The notes: a model not told the origin generated them from the letters alone. Numbered from the stretch's first letter, positions 9,422-18,332 are shown. The stretch is 64,000 nt of DNA from Mucilaginibacter sp. KACC 22773 (GCF_028736215.1 NZ_CP117883.1:930001-994000); one strand, 5' to 3'. A program made the numbers and translations.

Positions 9422-10252
9422 TTATTTACTTAAAAATGATATTGCTGTATCACAAAATGTAACCAGCGATGCCGGCAAAACATCGCTTAAATAAGGGTGG
9501 GCACCGCCAAAGGTATGATCTCCGCCAGGCAAAATAAAAAATTCAGCGTCGGGATGCGCGCCATATAGTTCTTCGGCGTGGTTTAGCGGAACAGTAGGGT
9601 CTGCATCGCCATGCATCAATAGCTAGGGTTGCTTAACTTTTGCTGCCTGCGCCAATATGTCGAGGCGTTTAGGATGCTTATCCAGATCGCCCAGCAAAGT
9701 AGATTTTAAGGGCATTTGTTGGCCTGTGCGCTTATTGGGCATGTAAATAATGCCCTGTAGTCGCCATTGTATCTCAATTTCTTCGGGCCAAAGGTTATAA
9801 AAGCTTGATATGGAAGCCATAGTAACCAGCTTTTTTATCCGGCTATCCTCGGCTGATTTAATGATACTGATACCGCCACCCATGCTGTGGCCAATAAGGT
9901 AAACCCCACGGGCTGCCGCCATGCCCGATCCGCTACAGGCAAAATCAATAATGGTATCCAGATCTTCCAGCTCTATCGAAAATGTATTGTCGCTAAAGGC
10001 TATCAGGTCGGTAAAATCAAGCGGGTTATCGGGCGTGGTGCCGTTGTGCGAAAAATTGAACTTCAGGTATTTGAAACCAGCGTTGGCAAAGTAGCCAGCT
10101 ACTAAATTATGAGTGCCCCAGTCTTTAAAACCTTTAAAGCCATGTGCGAAGATAACTATAGGTGCGTCTTTAAAAGCGTTATTGTAAGTTACGTCTATCA
10201 GCATGGGGCGGCCTTTAGCGCCTGGGAGGGTGTAAGTATCTTTACGGATCAT
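9422..10252 (-). pseudogene. Alpha/beta hydrolase interrupted by an in-frame TAG
   Basis: The frame from ATG at 10252 encodes 209 residues ending VKQP, then TAG at 9623-9625, then continues in the same frame as LLMHGDADPTVPL to the stop at 9422. The first part holds the oxyanion strand (VIFAHGFKGFKDW) and nucleophile S123 in GHSMGG. The catalytic Asp (HGDAD) and His (GGDHTFGG) lie after the stop. Relatives usually have Trp before the LLxHGDAD strand, so one TGG to TAG change explains the break. The truncated product cannot be active unless the stop is read through. The start 5 nt after the RDD gene stop suggests coupling with it. Confidence 0.85.
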
Positions 10253-10257
10253 GGGGG

Positions 10258-10707
10258 TTAAAATATCACCTCGGTTACAGTTATATCGCTTGCTTTTACT
10301 ACCAGGGTATTTGCTAAAAGGTCGCCTATGCGCTGGTGCTTTTCTGTTTTTGAAATGCAGATTATTGCCGGTATTCCGTACATCATGATATCTATCGGGT
10401 CGCAAATGCGGCGTTTAAGTGCATCTATAATTGTTATTTTAGCCCCGCCGCTTGTAACAACTTTAAGTTTGCATATATCATGGCCCGGTGTTCCGTTCAA
10501 GGCTTCAATGACTACAAAATATAAAAACCAAACCAGGAATATAGGCAGGGCCATCAATCCGGTAACGGTCATATTGCCGGGCCGGGTAGATTCATCGAAA
10601 GCATAAATGTATCCAAAGTAAAAAATGCCATAAATGCTGTAGTCAATTAAAGTAGCAAATATGCGTAATTTGATATAGGCCCGGGGAATAACCGTAGTTA
10701 CTTTCAT
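10258..10707 (-). CDS. RDD family membrane protein
   Basis: A 149-residue protein with three hydrophobic segments (about 16-34, 48-68 and 108-120). The RDD-type marks are R14 with D22 near the first helix (LRIFATLIDYSIYG), then GTPGHDICKLKVV and QRIGDLLANTLVV. RDD proteins are small integral membrane proteins, and some relatives have been linked to ion exchange, but most are uncharacterised. It sits between the GNAT-nitrilase gene (9 nt gap) and the broken hydrolase (5 nt gap), forming a tight three-gene operon. Confidence 0.85.
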   Translation of the reverse strand: MKVTTVIPRAYIKLRIFATLIDYSIYGIFYFGYIYAFDESTRPGNMTVTGLMALPIFLVWFLYFVVIEALNGTPGHDICKLKVVTSGGAKITIIDALKRRICDPIDIMMYGIPAIICISKTEKHQRIGDLLANTLVVKASDITVTEVIF

Positions 10708-10716
10708 TATTCAATA

Positions 10717-12243
10717 CTACACTTTTTTCCCGTTAAAAGTAATATTATACAAATCAGTCCTGCGGTCTTTCAAATTTTGTACGCTGCCGTATTCATGCAG
10801 CTCGTCCAGCAGTGAAAGGTCAACATCGGCTATTACAATCATTTCGCTGTTTGGTGTAGCTTCTGATTGAATGCCGTTGGTAGGGAAGCCAAAATCCGAC
10901 GGTGTAAATACCGCCGACTGCGCATAGCTGATGCCCATATTATTTACATTGGGCAGGTTGCCCACGCAGCCCGCGATGGCCACATAACATTCATTCTCAA
11001 CCGCCCGTGCCTGCGAACAAAACTTAACCCGGTTATAGCCATTTTGGGTATCGGTTAAAAATGGTACAAACAGGATCTGCATATCCTGGCTGGCCAGTAT
11101 CCGTGATAACTCCGGGAATTCCACATCGTAGCAAATCAGGATGCCTATTTTACCGGCGTCGGTTTCAAATACCCTAACCTCATCGCCGCCGCGGATACCC
11201 CATGAGCTGATCTCGGATGGAGTAGGGTGAATCTTATAAACCTCTTCCATACTGCCATTGCGCCTGAAGAGGTACGATACATTGTATAACGAATCTTCAA
11301 AAATGGTAGGCATACTGCCGGCTATGATGTTCACATTATATGATACCGCCAGCTTTGAAAATTCTTCGATGATAGGCTGGGTATATTTAGCCAGTTCACG
11401 CATGGCTTTGGCGCTGTCCATGTGGTTGTAATCGGCCATTAAAGGAGTGCCAAATAACTCTGGGAACAGTATAAAATCTGCCTGGTAATCGCTTACAGCA
11501 TCTACAAAGTATTCTGCATGCTTTAATAGTTCGCTGATGTTATTGTACGGGCGCATCTGCCACTGTACCAGGCCAATGCGCACTACAGTTTTTTGGTTGA
11601 TAGCGCTGCTGATTTCCTCGTAATACACATTGTTCCACTCTATTAACGTAGCAAAGCCCTTGCTGCGGCTGTCTTCGGGCAGGTAATTACGCAGCACTTT
11701 ACGCACGTGAAAATCATTGGCCAGCTGGAAAGATAGGGTAGGGTCATATATCTCTTTATACTTAACCTTATCAATATATTGGCGGGGGGTAAGATCATTC
11801 TGGAATTTTTGATAATTGGGTATCCGGCCACCTGCAATAATACTTTTCAGGTTCAGTTTTTCGCACAAGGCCTTGCGGGCATCATAAAGGCGACGGGCCA
11901 GGCGCAAGCCGCGGTAGTTTGGGTGAATAAATACATCTATTCCGTATAAAACATCACCTTTATCTGTGTGGGTTTTAAAGGTACTATCGCCGGTAATTTG
12001 TTTGTAGGTATGGTTATCGCCAAATTTTTGATAGTCGACTATAATGGCCAACGCACAACCTACCACCACATCGTTCACGGTTACACAAATTTGCCCTTCG
12101 GGGAATATTTTGATGAGCTTTTTAATGGAATTGGCATCCCAATAATCCTCGTCCATATCCATGTATGCCGATTTCATCGACTTTTTTAATTCCTGGTAAT
12201 CCTGTACTTCCAGGTTACGCATTTCAACACTTTGCAAATCCAT
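10717..12243 (-). CDS. GNAT acetyltransferase-nitrilase fusion protein
   Basis: This 508-residue protein has two domains. Residues 1-210 are GNAT-like (IDVFIHPNYRGLRLARRLYDARK at about 102-124 is the acetyl-CoA loop). Residues 220-505 form a carbon-nitrogen hydrolase with the full Glu-Lys-Cys triad: E262 in LFPELFG, K337 in VYKIHP and C371 in LICYDVEFPE. Fusions of this order are known in bacteria but their substrates are not. The nitrilase half probably hydrolyses an amide and the GNAT half acylates an amine. It is the first gene of the operon with the RDD protein and the broken hydrolase. Confidence 0.9.
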   Translation of the reverse strand: MDLQSVEMRNLEVQDYQELKKSMKSAYMDMDEDYWDANSIKKLIKIFPEGQICVTVNDVVVGCALAIIVDYQKFGDNHTYKQITGDSTFKTHTDKGDVLYGIDVFIHPNYRGLRLARRLYDARKALCEKLNLKSIIAGGRIPNYQKFQNDLTPRQYIDKVKYKEIYDPTLSFQLANDFHVRKVLRNYLPEDSRSKGFATLIEWNNVYYEEISSAINQKTVVRIGLVQWQMRPYNNISELLKHAEYFVDAVSDYQADFILFPELFGTPLMADYNHMDSAKAMRELAKYTQPIIEEFSKLAVSYNVNIIAGSMPTIFEDSLYNVSYLFRRNGSMEEVYKIHPTPSEISSWGIRGGDEVRVFETDAGKIGILICYDVEFPELSRILASQDMQILFVPFLTDTQNGYNRVKFCSQARAVENECYVAIAGCVGNLPNVNNMGISYAQSAVFTPSDFGFPTNGIQSEATPNSEMIVIADVDLSLLDELHEYGSVQNLKDRRTDLYNITFNGKKV

Positions 12244-12318
12244 ATTGTACTTTTAAGATGCTGTATCCTTAAATAAAAAACCCGGTGATTTGTTTTGCCC
12301 TTAAATAAGCCTTTGATG

Positions 12319-12705
12319 TTAATTCTTCCTGTGCCACCATACCCACAGCATCAATACCGGTTGTAAAATTAAGCGAAGCCAGGCAATAAGTGGTGTTACG
12401 GTTATGTTACCTAATTTAAAAGGAGCATCAAAAAGCATTTGGATATGAACCGGTAAAAACGCTGCCAGCATCAGTACAACGCCATATACCGCCCAGGGCC
12501 TTGTCTGAGACCGTATCAGCATAAGCGCGAATGATATTTCTGCTACCCCGGCAATAATATTCATTAAAACGGGGAAGGGTATATAATGCGGAATGATATG
12601 GATGTAAGATGCGGGATTTAGGAAATGATTTATGCCCGCAAATGCATAACCAACCACCAATATGAACAGGCTAACCGTTTTTAATAAACGCATGTTAATA
12701 TACAT
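12319..12705 (-). CDS. DoxX-like small membrane protein
   Basis: A 128-residue protein with four hydrophobic helices (about 8-24, 40-60, 68-88 and 100-122). The features VGYAFAGINHFLNPASY and AGVAEISFALML resemble the DoxX/MauE-type four-helix family. The start at 12705 (MYINMRLL) or at the second Met is possible. It is divergent from hemA, 152 bp away. The role is unknown, and relatives are linked to redox or respiratory functions. Confidence 0.7.
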   Translation of the reverse strand: MYINMRLLKTVSLFILVVGYAFAGINHFLNPASYIHIIPHYIPFPVLMNIIAGVAEISFALMLIRSQTRPWAVYGVVLMLAAFLPVHIQMLFDAPFKLGNITVTPLIAWLRLILQPVLMLWVWWHRKN

Positions 12706-12827
12706 AATTTTGCCAGCTATTGTTTTAAGCAGTTTTTATGTGGTTTTTGGGGTATTTCGGCTAATTTATAACCATTCTAAATACCTCTGTTTGACAAAGT
12801 GTTGACATTGCATCCCTTTTATAGTGA

Positions 12828-12835
12828 TATTTTTG
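12828..12835 (+). promoter_or_regulatory. Candidate -7 box of the hemA promoter
   Basis: TATTTTTG at 12828-12835 fits the Bacteroidota -7 consensus TAnnTTTG, 22 bp before the hemA TTG start. TTG-containing candidates for the -33 box lie near 12802 and 12807, but the spacing (17-23 nt) is not ideal. This is a motif match only. Confidence 0.35.
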
Positions 12836-12857
12836 TTCGGTCAAATTTAAAACTGCT

Positions 12858-14084
12858 TTGAAGTATTTAAAGGTTATTGCTTTTACACACAAACAGATTG
12901 AACTGAAGGAAATAGGAAGATTGGTGGTTTGCCAGGAAAATCTGACTGAAAAGCTTCAACAGGTTAAAACTCAATTTGGAATACCGGAAATATTCTATCT
13001 GGCTACATGTAACCGTGTGGAATTTGTTATGACTACTCCGCAAGTAGTTGATAAGGACTTTGCCAAACGTTTCATCGAAGCGTTTAACACCGAACTTTGT
13101 GAACACTCCCTGAGTACCTTCATGGATGGCGCTTCTATTTATGAAGACCAGGAAGCTATGGTGCACCTGCTGCGTACTTCATGCTCGTTAGAGAGTTTGA
13201 TAGTTGGTGAAAAGGAGATACTGGCCCAGTTGCGCAAAGCATATGAACACTGTAAAGAAGCCGGACTTACCGGTGACGGCCTGCGTATGATTATGAACTG
13301 TGTGGTTAAAACAGCCAAGGAAGTTTATACCCATACCAATATTTCAAAAAACCCTATTTCGGTTGTCTCGTTAGCTTATCGTAAGCTTAAAGATTTAAAC
13401 CTTTGCTCAAACGCCCGTGTGTTGATTATCGGCGCCGGCGAAACCAACCGAAATTTATCTAAATACCTGCAAAAGCATAAGTTCAGTAACTTCGCGGTTT
13501 TTAACCGGACTGTTTCGAAGGCGGCTGAACTGGCCAGAGACCTGGGCGGCGAGGCATTTGACCTGGAAGCGCTTAAGACATACAATAAGGGCTTTGACGC
13601 TATTATCACCTGTACGTCGGCAGTTGAGCCTATCATCACCACCGAAATTTACCAATCGCTGCTCAACGGCGAAACCGGCAAGAAAACTATCGTCGATCTT
13701 GCCATCCCTAATGATACCGCTCCCGAAGTTTTAGAGCAATTCCCGGTTAACTTTATCGAAGTACATTCATTAAACGAAGTTGCCAAACGTAACCTTCAGG
13801 AGCGCTATCACGAACTGGTACACGCCGAAGGTATTATTGAACAAAATATAGCCGAGTTTTTAACCCAACTGAAACAACGCCGTATTGAAGTGGCCATGCG
13901 CCAGGTGCCCGAAAAGATAAAAGAGATCCGCAACACGGCCATCAATTCTGTTTTTGCTGATGAAGTACAAAGCATGGATCAGCAATCGCGCGACATCCTG
14001 GAAAAAGTGATTAACTACATGGAGAAGAAATATATCAGTGTGCCCATGGTTATGGCTAAGGATATATTGATTAATGAAAATTGA
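12858..14084 (+). CDS. hemA: Glutamyl-tRNA reductase
   Basis: First committed step of C5 heme synthesis: reduces Glu-tRNA(Glu) to glutamate-1-semialdehyde with NADPH. It has 408 residues. The active-site Cys51 lies in YLATCNRVEF. ESLIVGEKEILAQLRKAYE and the Rossmann motif LIIGAGETNRNLSKYL (about 191-206) are present. The C-terminal dimerisation helix includes LEKVINYMEKK. The start is TTG at 12858, the position that gives the normal N-terminus. No ATG fits. It is on the opposite strand from the other heme genes of the window and about 8 kb from them. Confidence 0.95.
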   Translation: MKYLKVIAFTHKQIELKEIGRLVVCQENLTEKLQQVKTQFGIPEIFYLATCNRVEFVMTTPQVVDKDFAKRFIEAFNTELCEHSLSTFMDGASIYEDQEAMVHLLRTSCSLESLIVGEKEILAQLRKAYEHCKEAGLTGDGLRMIMNCVVKTAKEVYTHTNISKNPISVVSLAYRKLKDLNLCSNARVLIIGAGETNRNLSKYLQKHKFSNFAVFNRTVSKAAELARDLGGEAFDLEALKTYNKGFDAIITCTSAVEPIITTEIYQSLLNGETGKKTIVDLAIPNDTAPEVLEQFPVNFIEVHSLNEVAKRNLQERYHELVHAEGIIEQNIAEFLTQLKQRRIEVAMRQVPEKIKEIRNTAINSVFADEVQSMDQQSRDILEKVINYMEKKYISVPMVMAKDILINEN

Positions 14085-14219
14085 TTTAATTTTTTCATTG
14101 CTGCCGCTGGTTTAACGAAGTGCAACCTGTTGTAATCATAAATTAAGCTTCCAGCTTAATTTTACTCGATTTTTTATAGAAAAATCAATAAGCATCAAAT
14201 CAAATTGATATTCATAATA

Positions 14220-14246
14220 AAAGCCGGATAAATCCAGCCTTTTATT
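14220..14246. terminator. Weak hairpin between hemA and the small ORF
   Basis: AAAAGCCGGAT followed two bases later by ATCCAGCCTTTT forms a stem with one mismatch and A/T tails. It lies between the converging hemA and the 52-residue gene, so it could serve both. Confidence 0.45.
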
Positions 14247-14264
14247 TATCGATCTAAAATGTCA

Positions 14265-14423
14265 TTATTTTTTACTCTCAGGTAATACTATTTTACTAAC
14301 GGCTATCTTAGCCTCTTCCGCTTTTTTTACAAAAAAAGGATCATTAGCATGACTTTTAATATTGTTGCTTAAAATCGCACCTCTGTAACCTTTTTGGGTA
14401 CTCGCTTTTTTTTCTGTTGCCAT
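14265..14423 (-). CDS. Small conserved-looking basic protein, 52 aa
   Basis: ATG at 14423 opens a 52-residue frame beginning MATEKKASTQKGYRGAILS and ending LPESKK, with stop at 14265-14267. The start is preceded by a near-perfect Shine-Dalgarno AGGAGGT four bases upstream, which is unusual for Bacteroidota and argues strongly that it is translated. The product is soluble and Lys-rich. It has a central NDPFFVKKAEEAKIAVSKIV segment that may form a helix. No function is recognised. It is convergent with hemA and divergent from the 134-residue membrane protein. Confidence 0.6.
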   Translation of the reverse strand: MATEKKASTQKGYRGAILSNNIKSHANDPFFVKKAEEAKIAVSKIVLPESKK

Positions 14424-14593
14424 AATTACCTCCTCTATTCAAATTTACAGTTCCATTTTCTTTTCACCAAGAACGCTTCATAATTGACGTTTGATAGCCG
14501 CCGCGAGTTATACTTCGTGACATTCCCGGCAGCAAATTTATTTTAATTTTTGGCCGATTATTACTAATTTCCCAACCTAAACCAAGTCATTCT

Positions 14594-14998
14594 ATGTCTG
14601 AAACCGTTACTGTTGATGAAGCGTTAAAAAAGGGTCAACGTATGATAAATTACCCTGTTATCGCAATACAGATAGTCGGATTTGGAGCTGCGTATTATTT
14701 AACAACATTTCCCACTCTTCCTCAGTGGATAGCTTTGATTGTTTTCTTATCAGGATTTACGGGAGCCTGGCTTTATTGGAGTTTTAAAATTACAAAATGG
14801 AAATTGTGGGCATTCAAGAATGTTGACGATGTGTACGATTTAAAATATAGGGCAATAAAGGGAAAGCTAATTTGGCCCGATGGTAGCATTTGGGAAAAAA
14901 CGGAGATTTGGTCAGCTGCCGACAAAAAGAAATGGATCCAGCTTCAGGAACGGTTTATTGAATATGATGAATTTGATGACTCACATGATGTTCACTAA
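14594..14998 (+). CDS. Unknown two-helix membrane protein
   Basis: A 134-residue protein with two hydrophobic segments (about 20-38 and 46-66) separated by a short PTLPQW turn, then a charged C-terminal half with many Trp (KWKLWAF, KLIWPDGSIWEKTEIW). The short loop and the long soluble tail suggest both ends face the cytoplasm. No family is recognised. The stop codon overlaps the stop of the convergent ABC gene by four bases. Confidence 0.65.
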   Translation: MSETVTVDEALKKGQRMINYPVIAIQIVGFGAAYYLTTFPTLPQWIALIVFLSGFTGAWLYWSFKITKWKLWAFKNVDDVYDLKYRAIKGKLIWPDGSIWEKTEIWSAADKKKWIQLQERFIEYDEFDDSHDVH

Positions 14999-15993
14999 TA
15001 CTCTAACCACTTCCAAAACCTTACAGATACCATATCGCCTTCTTTATAACTATCGGGTTCGCCGTTGGATACGCGGAGCTGTACGCCTTCTTTTTCGATT
15101 ATCAGGTCTTCATAAAACCCACGGAAAAGGATTTGTTTTATTGCCCAGCTTTTGGTTGATGAGATCAGTTTTATCCTTATCCAGTCGGGGTAAATTACCA
15201 CATGGTCTTTTATGGTTTCGATACCGCAAATCTGCGCGTTGGCAGCGCTAAGTACGTTACAGTTGCTTAACAGTTGGGCTGTATACAAATGTTGCGGGTG
15301 TTGATACAACGTTTTTGGATGCCCCTGCTCCACAATTTGCCCGTTTTTTATCACCACCAGTTCATCGGCCATAGATAGCACCTCGGCCGGGTCATGCGAT
15401 ACCATGATCACCGTAATGCCAAGCTCTTTTACAATTTGCCTGATGTCCTGCTGCAAGCCCTCGCGGAACGAAGTGTCCACCTGGTTAAAGGGCTCATCGA
15501 GTAATAAAACCTGCGGGCGGGTAATTATGGCCCTTGCAATGGCTACACGCTGCTTCTCGCCGCCACTCAGGTCGGCCACCCGTTTGTCGGCCATGTGGAA
15601 CATGTTAAGCTGTGTTAAAATTTGCTCGGTTTTTTCCTTTTTGGCTTTTAGGTCGGTTGCCGGCAGCATGGCCGCTACGTTATCCCAAACTTTGGCAAAC
15701 AGGTTCAGGTCATCTGTGTGTTGGGTAACCATTTTCATGGCATCGTGGCCGGGAATCAGTTTTTCTTCAGGCCCCCAGATGCGTTCGCCTTTAAATTTAA
15801 CAATGCCTTCATCAGGAGAAAGCAATCCGTATAATAATCGCAGCAGGGTGCTTTTTCCGCTGCCGCTTTCGCCAATAATAGCCGTTATTTTTCCGGGCTG
15901 GATAGAAATATCTGTAGTTTTAACACCGGCCGCCTGTTTACCGGGATATATTTTACTTACTGCAATGGCCTGCAAAAAAGGAGTGTCTGACAT
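14995..15993 (-). CDS. ABC transporter ATP-binding protein (PotA/FbpC-like)
   Basis: A 332-residue ATPase. Walker A is GESGSGKST at 41-49, the Q-loop lies in MVTQHTDD, the signature is LSGGEKQRVAIARAI, Walker B is VLLLDEPFNQVD and the switch His is in VSHDPAE. The C-terminal region (about 245-332, beginning near NVLSAANAQICG and ending VSVRFWKWLEY) looks like the regulatory TOBE-type domain of PotA/FbpC ATPases, which energise import of polyamines, iron or other anions. No permease or binding protein is adjacent, so the cargo is unknown and it must work with partners elsewhere. Confidence 0.88.
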   Translation of the reverse strand: MSDTPFLQAIAVSKIYPGKQAAGVKTTDISIQPGKITAIIGESGSGKSTLLRLLYGLLSPDEGIVKFKGERIWGPEEKLIPGHDAMKMVTQHTDDLNLFAKVWDNVAAMLPATDLKAKKEKTEQILTQLNMFHMADKRVADLSGGEKQRVAIARAIITRPQVLLLDEPFNQVDTSFREGLQQDIRQIVKELGITVIMVSHDPAEVLSMADELVVIKNGQIVEQGHPKTLYQHPQHLYTAQLLSNCNVLSAANAQICGIETIKDHVVIYPDWIRIKLISSTKSWAIKQILFRGFYEDLIIEKEGVQLRVSNGEPDSYKEGDMVSVRFWKWLEY

Positions 15994-16019
15994 TGAGGCA
16001 AAGATAGTAGGATTTGGTG

Positions 16020-16107
16020 AATGGTTGGTTAGGTTAAGCGGTTGATTGAGTTGAGTAAGTTTCTAAAACCCAATCAACCCAATCCAACTCAATCAACCAC
16101 TCACCAC
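16020..16107. repeat. Word-like hairpin repeat (TTGATTGAGTTGAG)
   Basis: The left arm around 16037-16060 (GGTTGATTGAGTTGAGT) is matched by CAACTCAATCAACC near 16086-16099, with extra copies of the word CCCAATCAA between them. It fills the gap between the ABC gene start and the outer-membrane-protein stop. Confidence 0.65.
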
Positions 16108-16111
16108 TTCA

Positions 16112-16960
16112 TTAAAATCCCAGCGTCAATCCAAAGCTAAAGTTCCTCAACCCTTCCTGGGCGGGGCTGTTTTCAAACATATCGTTAAAGTAGTACTTGG
16201 CGTAGATGCCCATAATGCCGTAACCCATGCGGATGAATGCGCCTTTGCGTAGTTTAGCAAAGTGATAATCGTCGTCAAATTTTTGCTTGCCGCGTTCTTC
16301 ACTTATTTGTTTTACGCGTCCGTTAAGCAGGATGCCAACCTCGGGGCCAACAACCAGGCGAAAGTAATTGCCACGGCTATCCTCATGACTGCGGTAGTAA
16401 AACGATAATGGTATGCGCAGGTAGCTTGACGAAAACCGGTTTTTGCTGAAGTGGATGCTATCCGGCACATACGTTAACACGGGTGCATTGCGTTGTATGG
16501 TAATATCCTGGCGCAAACGGATGTTGGTCCAATCAAACCCACCCGAAACATATATTTTGAAGGCGCTGTTAAAACGGTAACCAAACTGCACCACATCAAA
16601 ACCAAAGTTGGCTGTTTTGGCCTGGCGATAACTCAGAAACTGGTTATTGGGCGACAGGGTAAAGCTGCCATGGTCAAGCAAAGTGGCAAAACCAAGGTCG
16701 ATCCTTGAAAAAGTAATGCCGAAAGAAAAACCAGGGGCCTTAGTCCGTCGAACTTTGGTAGTATCGTTGGTGTACGGCGATACATATGGTGCATCATGGC
16801 CAAGCCCTAATTTAACTTTGATATGTTTTTTGGTTACAATAGTGGTATCTGTACCGGTTTTGGTCGAGTCGACTATAGTGGTTGTGGTAGTTGTGGTGGT
16901 TTGGGCAAAGCCGTAGCTTGCTGCAACGCATAGCATTGCCGTTAAAATTAAACGTTTCAT
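16112..16960 (-). CDS. Outer membrane beta-barrel protein (PorT-like)
   Basis: A 282-residue protein with a signal peptide (MKRLILTAMLCVAASYGFAQ), then a Thr run and a short linker. Alternating hydrophobic strands follow, ending in an aromatic C-terminus (FSFGLTLGF), as in outer-membrane barrels. It belongs to the general outer-membrane beta-barrel group of Bacteroidota. It is the last gene of a sigma/anti-sigma/OMP operon, so it is a likely target or envelope partner of that regulator. The function is unknown. Confidence 0.75.
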   Translation of the reverse strand: MKRLILTAMLCVAASYGFAQTTTTTTTTIVDSTKTGTDTTIVTKKHIKVKLGLGHDAPYVSPYTNDTTKVRRTKAPGFSFGITFSRIDLGFATLLDHGSFTLSPNNQFLSYRQAKTANFGFDVVQFGYRFNSAFKIYVSGGFDWTNIRLRQDITIQRNAPVLTYVPDSIHFSKNRFSSSYLRIPLSFYYRSHEDSRGNYFRLVVGPEVGILLNGRVKQISEERGKQKFDDDYHFAKLRKGAFIRMGYGIMGIYAKYYFNDMFENSPAQEGLRNFSFGLTLGF

Positions 16961-16990
16961 ATTATCGGGTATATATTTTTTCTTTAGATT

Positions 16991-17770
16991 TTATTTTTCT
17001 TTTTTCACTTTAATAATGCCCAGGTTTACGCCGGTAATGGTGGCATCGTCCTCATCGGTATTGCTAAATTCAATGATCTTATCCTTACGTTTATCAACAG
17101 CGGCAATCATCACATTAAATACATCACCTAAACTGCGAATTTTATGCTTTTTTGCTGGTGTCGCTGGCTTAATAGTTGTCGCTTCTGTTGGGGCGACGGG
17201 CGATTTAATACTTGCAAAAACCGGGGTTTCGCCAATATGTTTTGAGAATGGCCTGGTAACTGTGTCTGGCTGTACCGCAATTTTTACTTCCTGCTTATTA
17301 GTTGCCGATGCTAATACCGGCTGCTGATCGTCAGGCTTTGCAATATCCTGGGTAGGCGGGGCTGCAACCGGGGCTGCTATAATCGCTTTTTTATTCCCTT
17401 TGTGTATGCTGGCAGCTGCTAAACTGTTAGCAGGCGCTGCCATCGCTTTTTCCGGCTGTTTATCGGCAGAAGTTTCAGGCTGTGTTGCCTGGGTTGGCCC
17501 GGCAGCCGTTTTGGGCTTTATCGGATGGCTAACACCTGCCAGCCCATCTTTTTTAGGGCTGATCGTTTTTACTTCTTTAGGGATAAATAAAACACCGGCG
17601 GTTATTAATAAAACTGCGGCTGCAGCAATACTCAGGTATGGCAGCCATACCTTTTTGCGTTTGCCTGCATCCAATTCGCCGGTAATCCCTGTCCACACGT
17701 TTGCAGATGGTTCTATCTCGTAATCGTTTAATGCCGATTGAAATAGCTTGTCCAGATCCTTATCCTGCAT
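16991..17770 (-). CDS. Membrane-anchored anti-sigma-like protein
   Basis: The 259-residue frame starts at ATG 17770 (MQDKDLDKLFQSAL). ATG 17776 is two codons earlier. Both overlap the end of the sigma gene, so translation is probably coupled. Residues 1-45 are an acidic cytoplasmic domain. One membrane segment follows (about 49-67, YLSIAAAAVLLITAGVLFI), then a long Pro/Ala/Thr-rich periplasmic region and a short basic tail. The layout, and its place directly after an ECF sigma gene, point to an anti-sigma factor, although the cytoplasmic part is not a clear ZAS or FecR domain. Confidence 0.7.
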   Translation of the reverse strand: MQDKDLDKLFQSALNDYEIEPSANVWTGITGELDAGKRKKVWLPYLSIAAAAVLLITAGVLFIPKEVKTISPKKDGLAGVSHPIKPKTAAGPTQATQPETSADKQPEKAMAAPANSLAAASIHKGNKKAIIAAPVAAPPTQDIAKPDDQQPVLASATNKQEVKIAVQPDTVTRPFSKHIGETPVFASIKSPVAPTEATTIKPATPAKKHKIRSLGDVFNVMIAAVDKRKDKIIEFSNTDEDDATITGVNLGIIKVKKEK

Positions 17771-18332
17771 ATCCATAGCTTTTGCTCTCCATTTTTGCAA
17801 TTTGTTCTTTTAATATCGTTCTGGCCCTTGATAGCTGCGATTTTGATGCCCCTTCGGTAATGCCTACAATTTCGGCAATTTCTTTGTGTGCATAACCCTC
17901 TAAAGCATACAGGTTAAATACGATGCGATAACCCGGTGCCAGTTGCTGTATCAGCCCCATCAGCACTTTGGCATCAAGGTTGGCGGCAGCTATCGGGTTA
18001 ACCGATGGTTCGGTGCCTGCATCGTCTATATCAACCACCTGCATCATTTTATGGTGCTTGCGATAGTATTCAATAGAACTATGTACCATAATGCGCCTTA
18101 CCCAACCTTCAAATGATCCATCTGCCCGGTAATCAGCCATTTTGCCAAAAACTTTTATAAACCCGTTTTGCAGCATGTCTTCGGCCTCCATTCTATCGGT
18201 AGCGTATCGCATACACACGGCCAGCATTTTACCGGCCAATTGTTTGTATAACAATTCCTGTGCCTTACGTTCGCCCGCTTTGCAGCGTTCAACCAATTGT
18301 TCGATAGTATATTTAGGTTCCAAAAACATCAT
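17760..18332 (-). CDS. ECF RNA polymerase sigma factor
   Basis: A 190-residue sigma-70 family factor with only regions 2 and 4. Region 2 is about 28-95 (CMRYATDRMEAEDMLQNGFIKVF and then GSFEGWVRRIMVHSSIEYYRK). Region 4 is about 130-185 (APGYRIVFNLYALEGYAHKEIAEIVGITEGASKSQLSRARTILK, split here by its helix-turn-helix). It resembles the SigW-like ECF group. It leads the operon with the anti-sigma-like and outer-membrane genes, so it probably controls an envelope response. Confidence 0.93.
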   Translation of the reverse strand: MMFLEPKYTIEQLVERCKAGERKAQELLYKQLAGKMLAVCMRYATDRMEAEDMLQNGFIKVFGKMADYRADGSFEGWVRRIMVHSSIEYYRKHHKMMQVVDIDDAGTEPSVNPIAAANLDAKVLMGLIQQLAPGYRIVFNLYALEGYAHKEIAEIVGITEGASKSQLSRARTILKEQIAKMESKSYGYAG

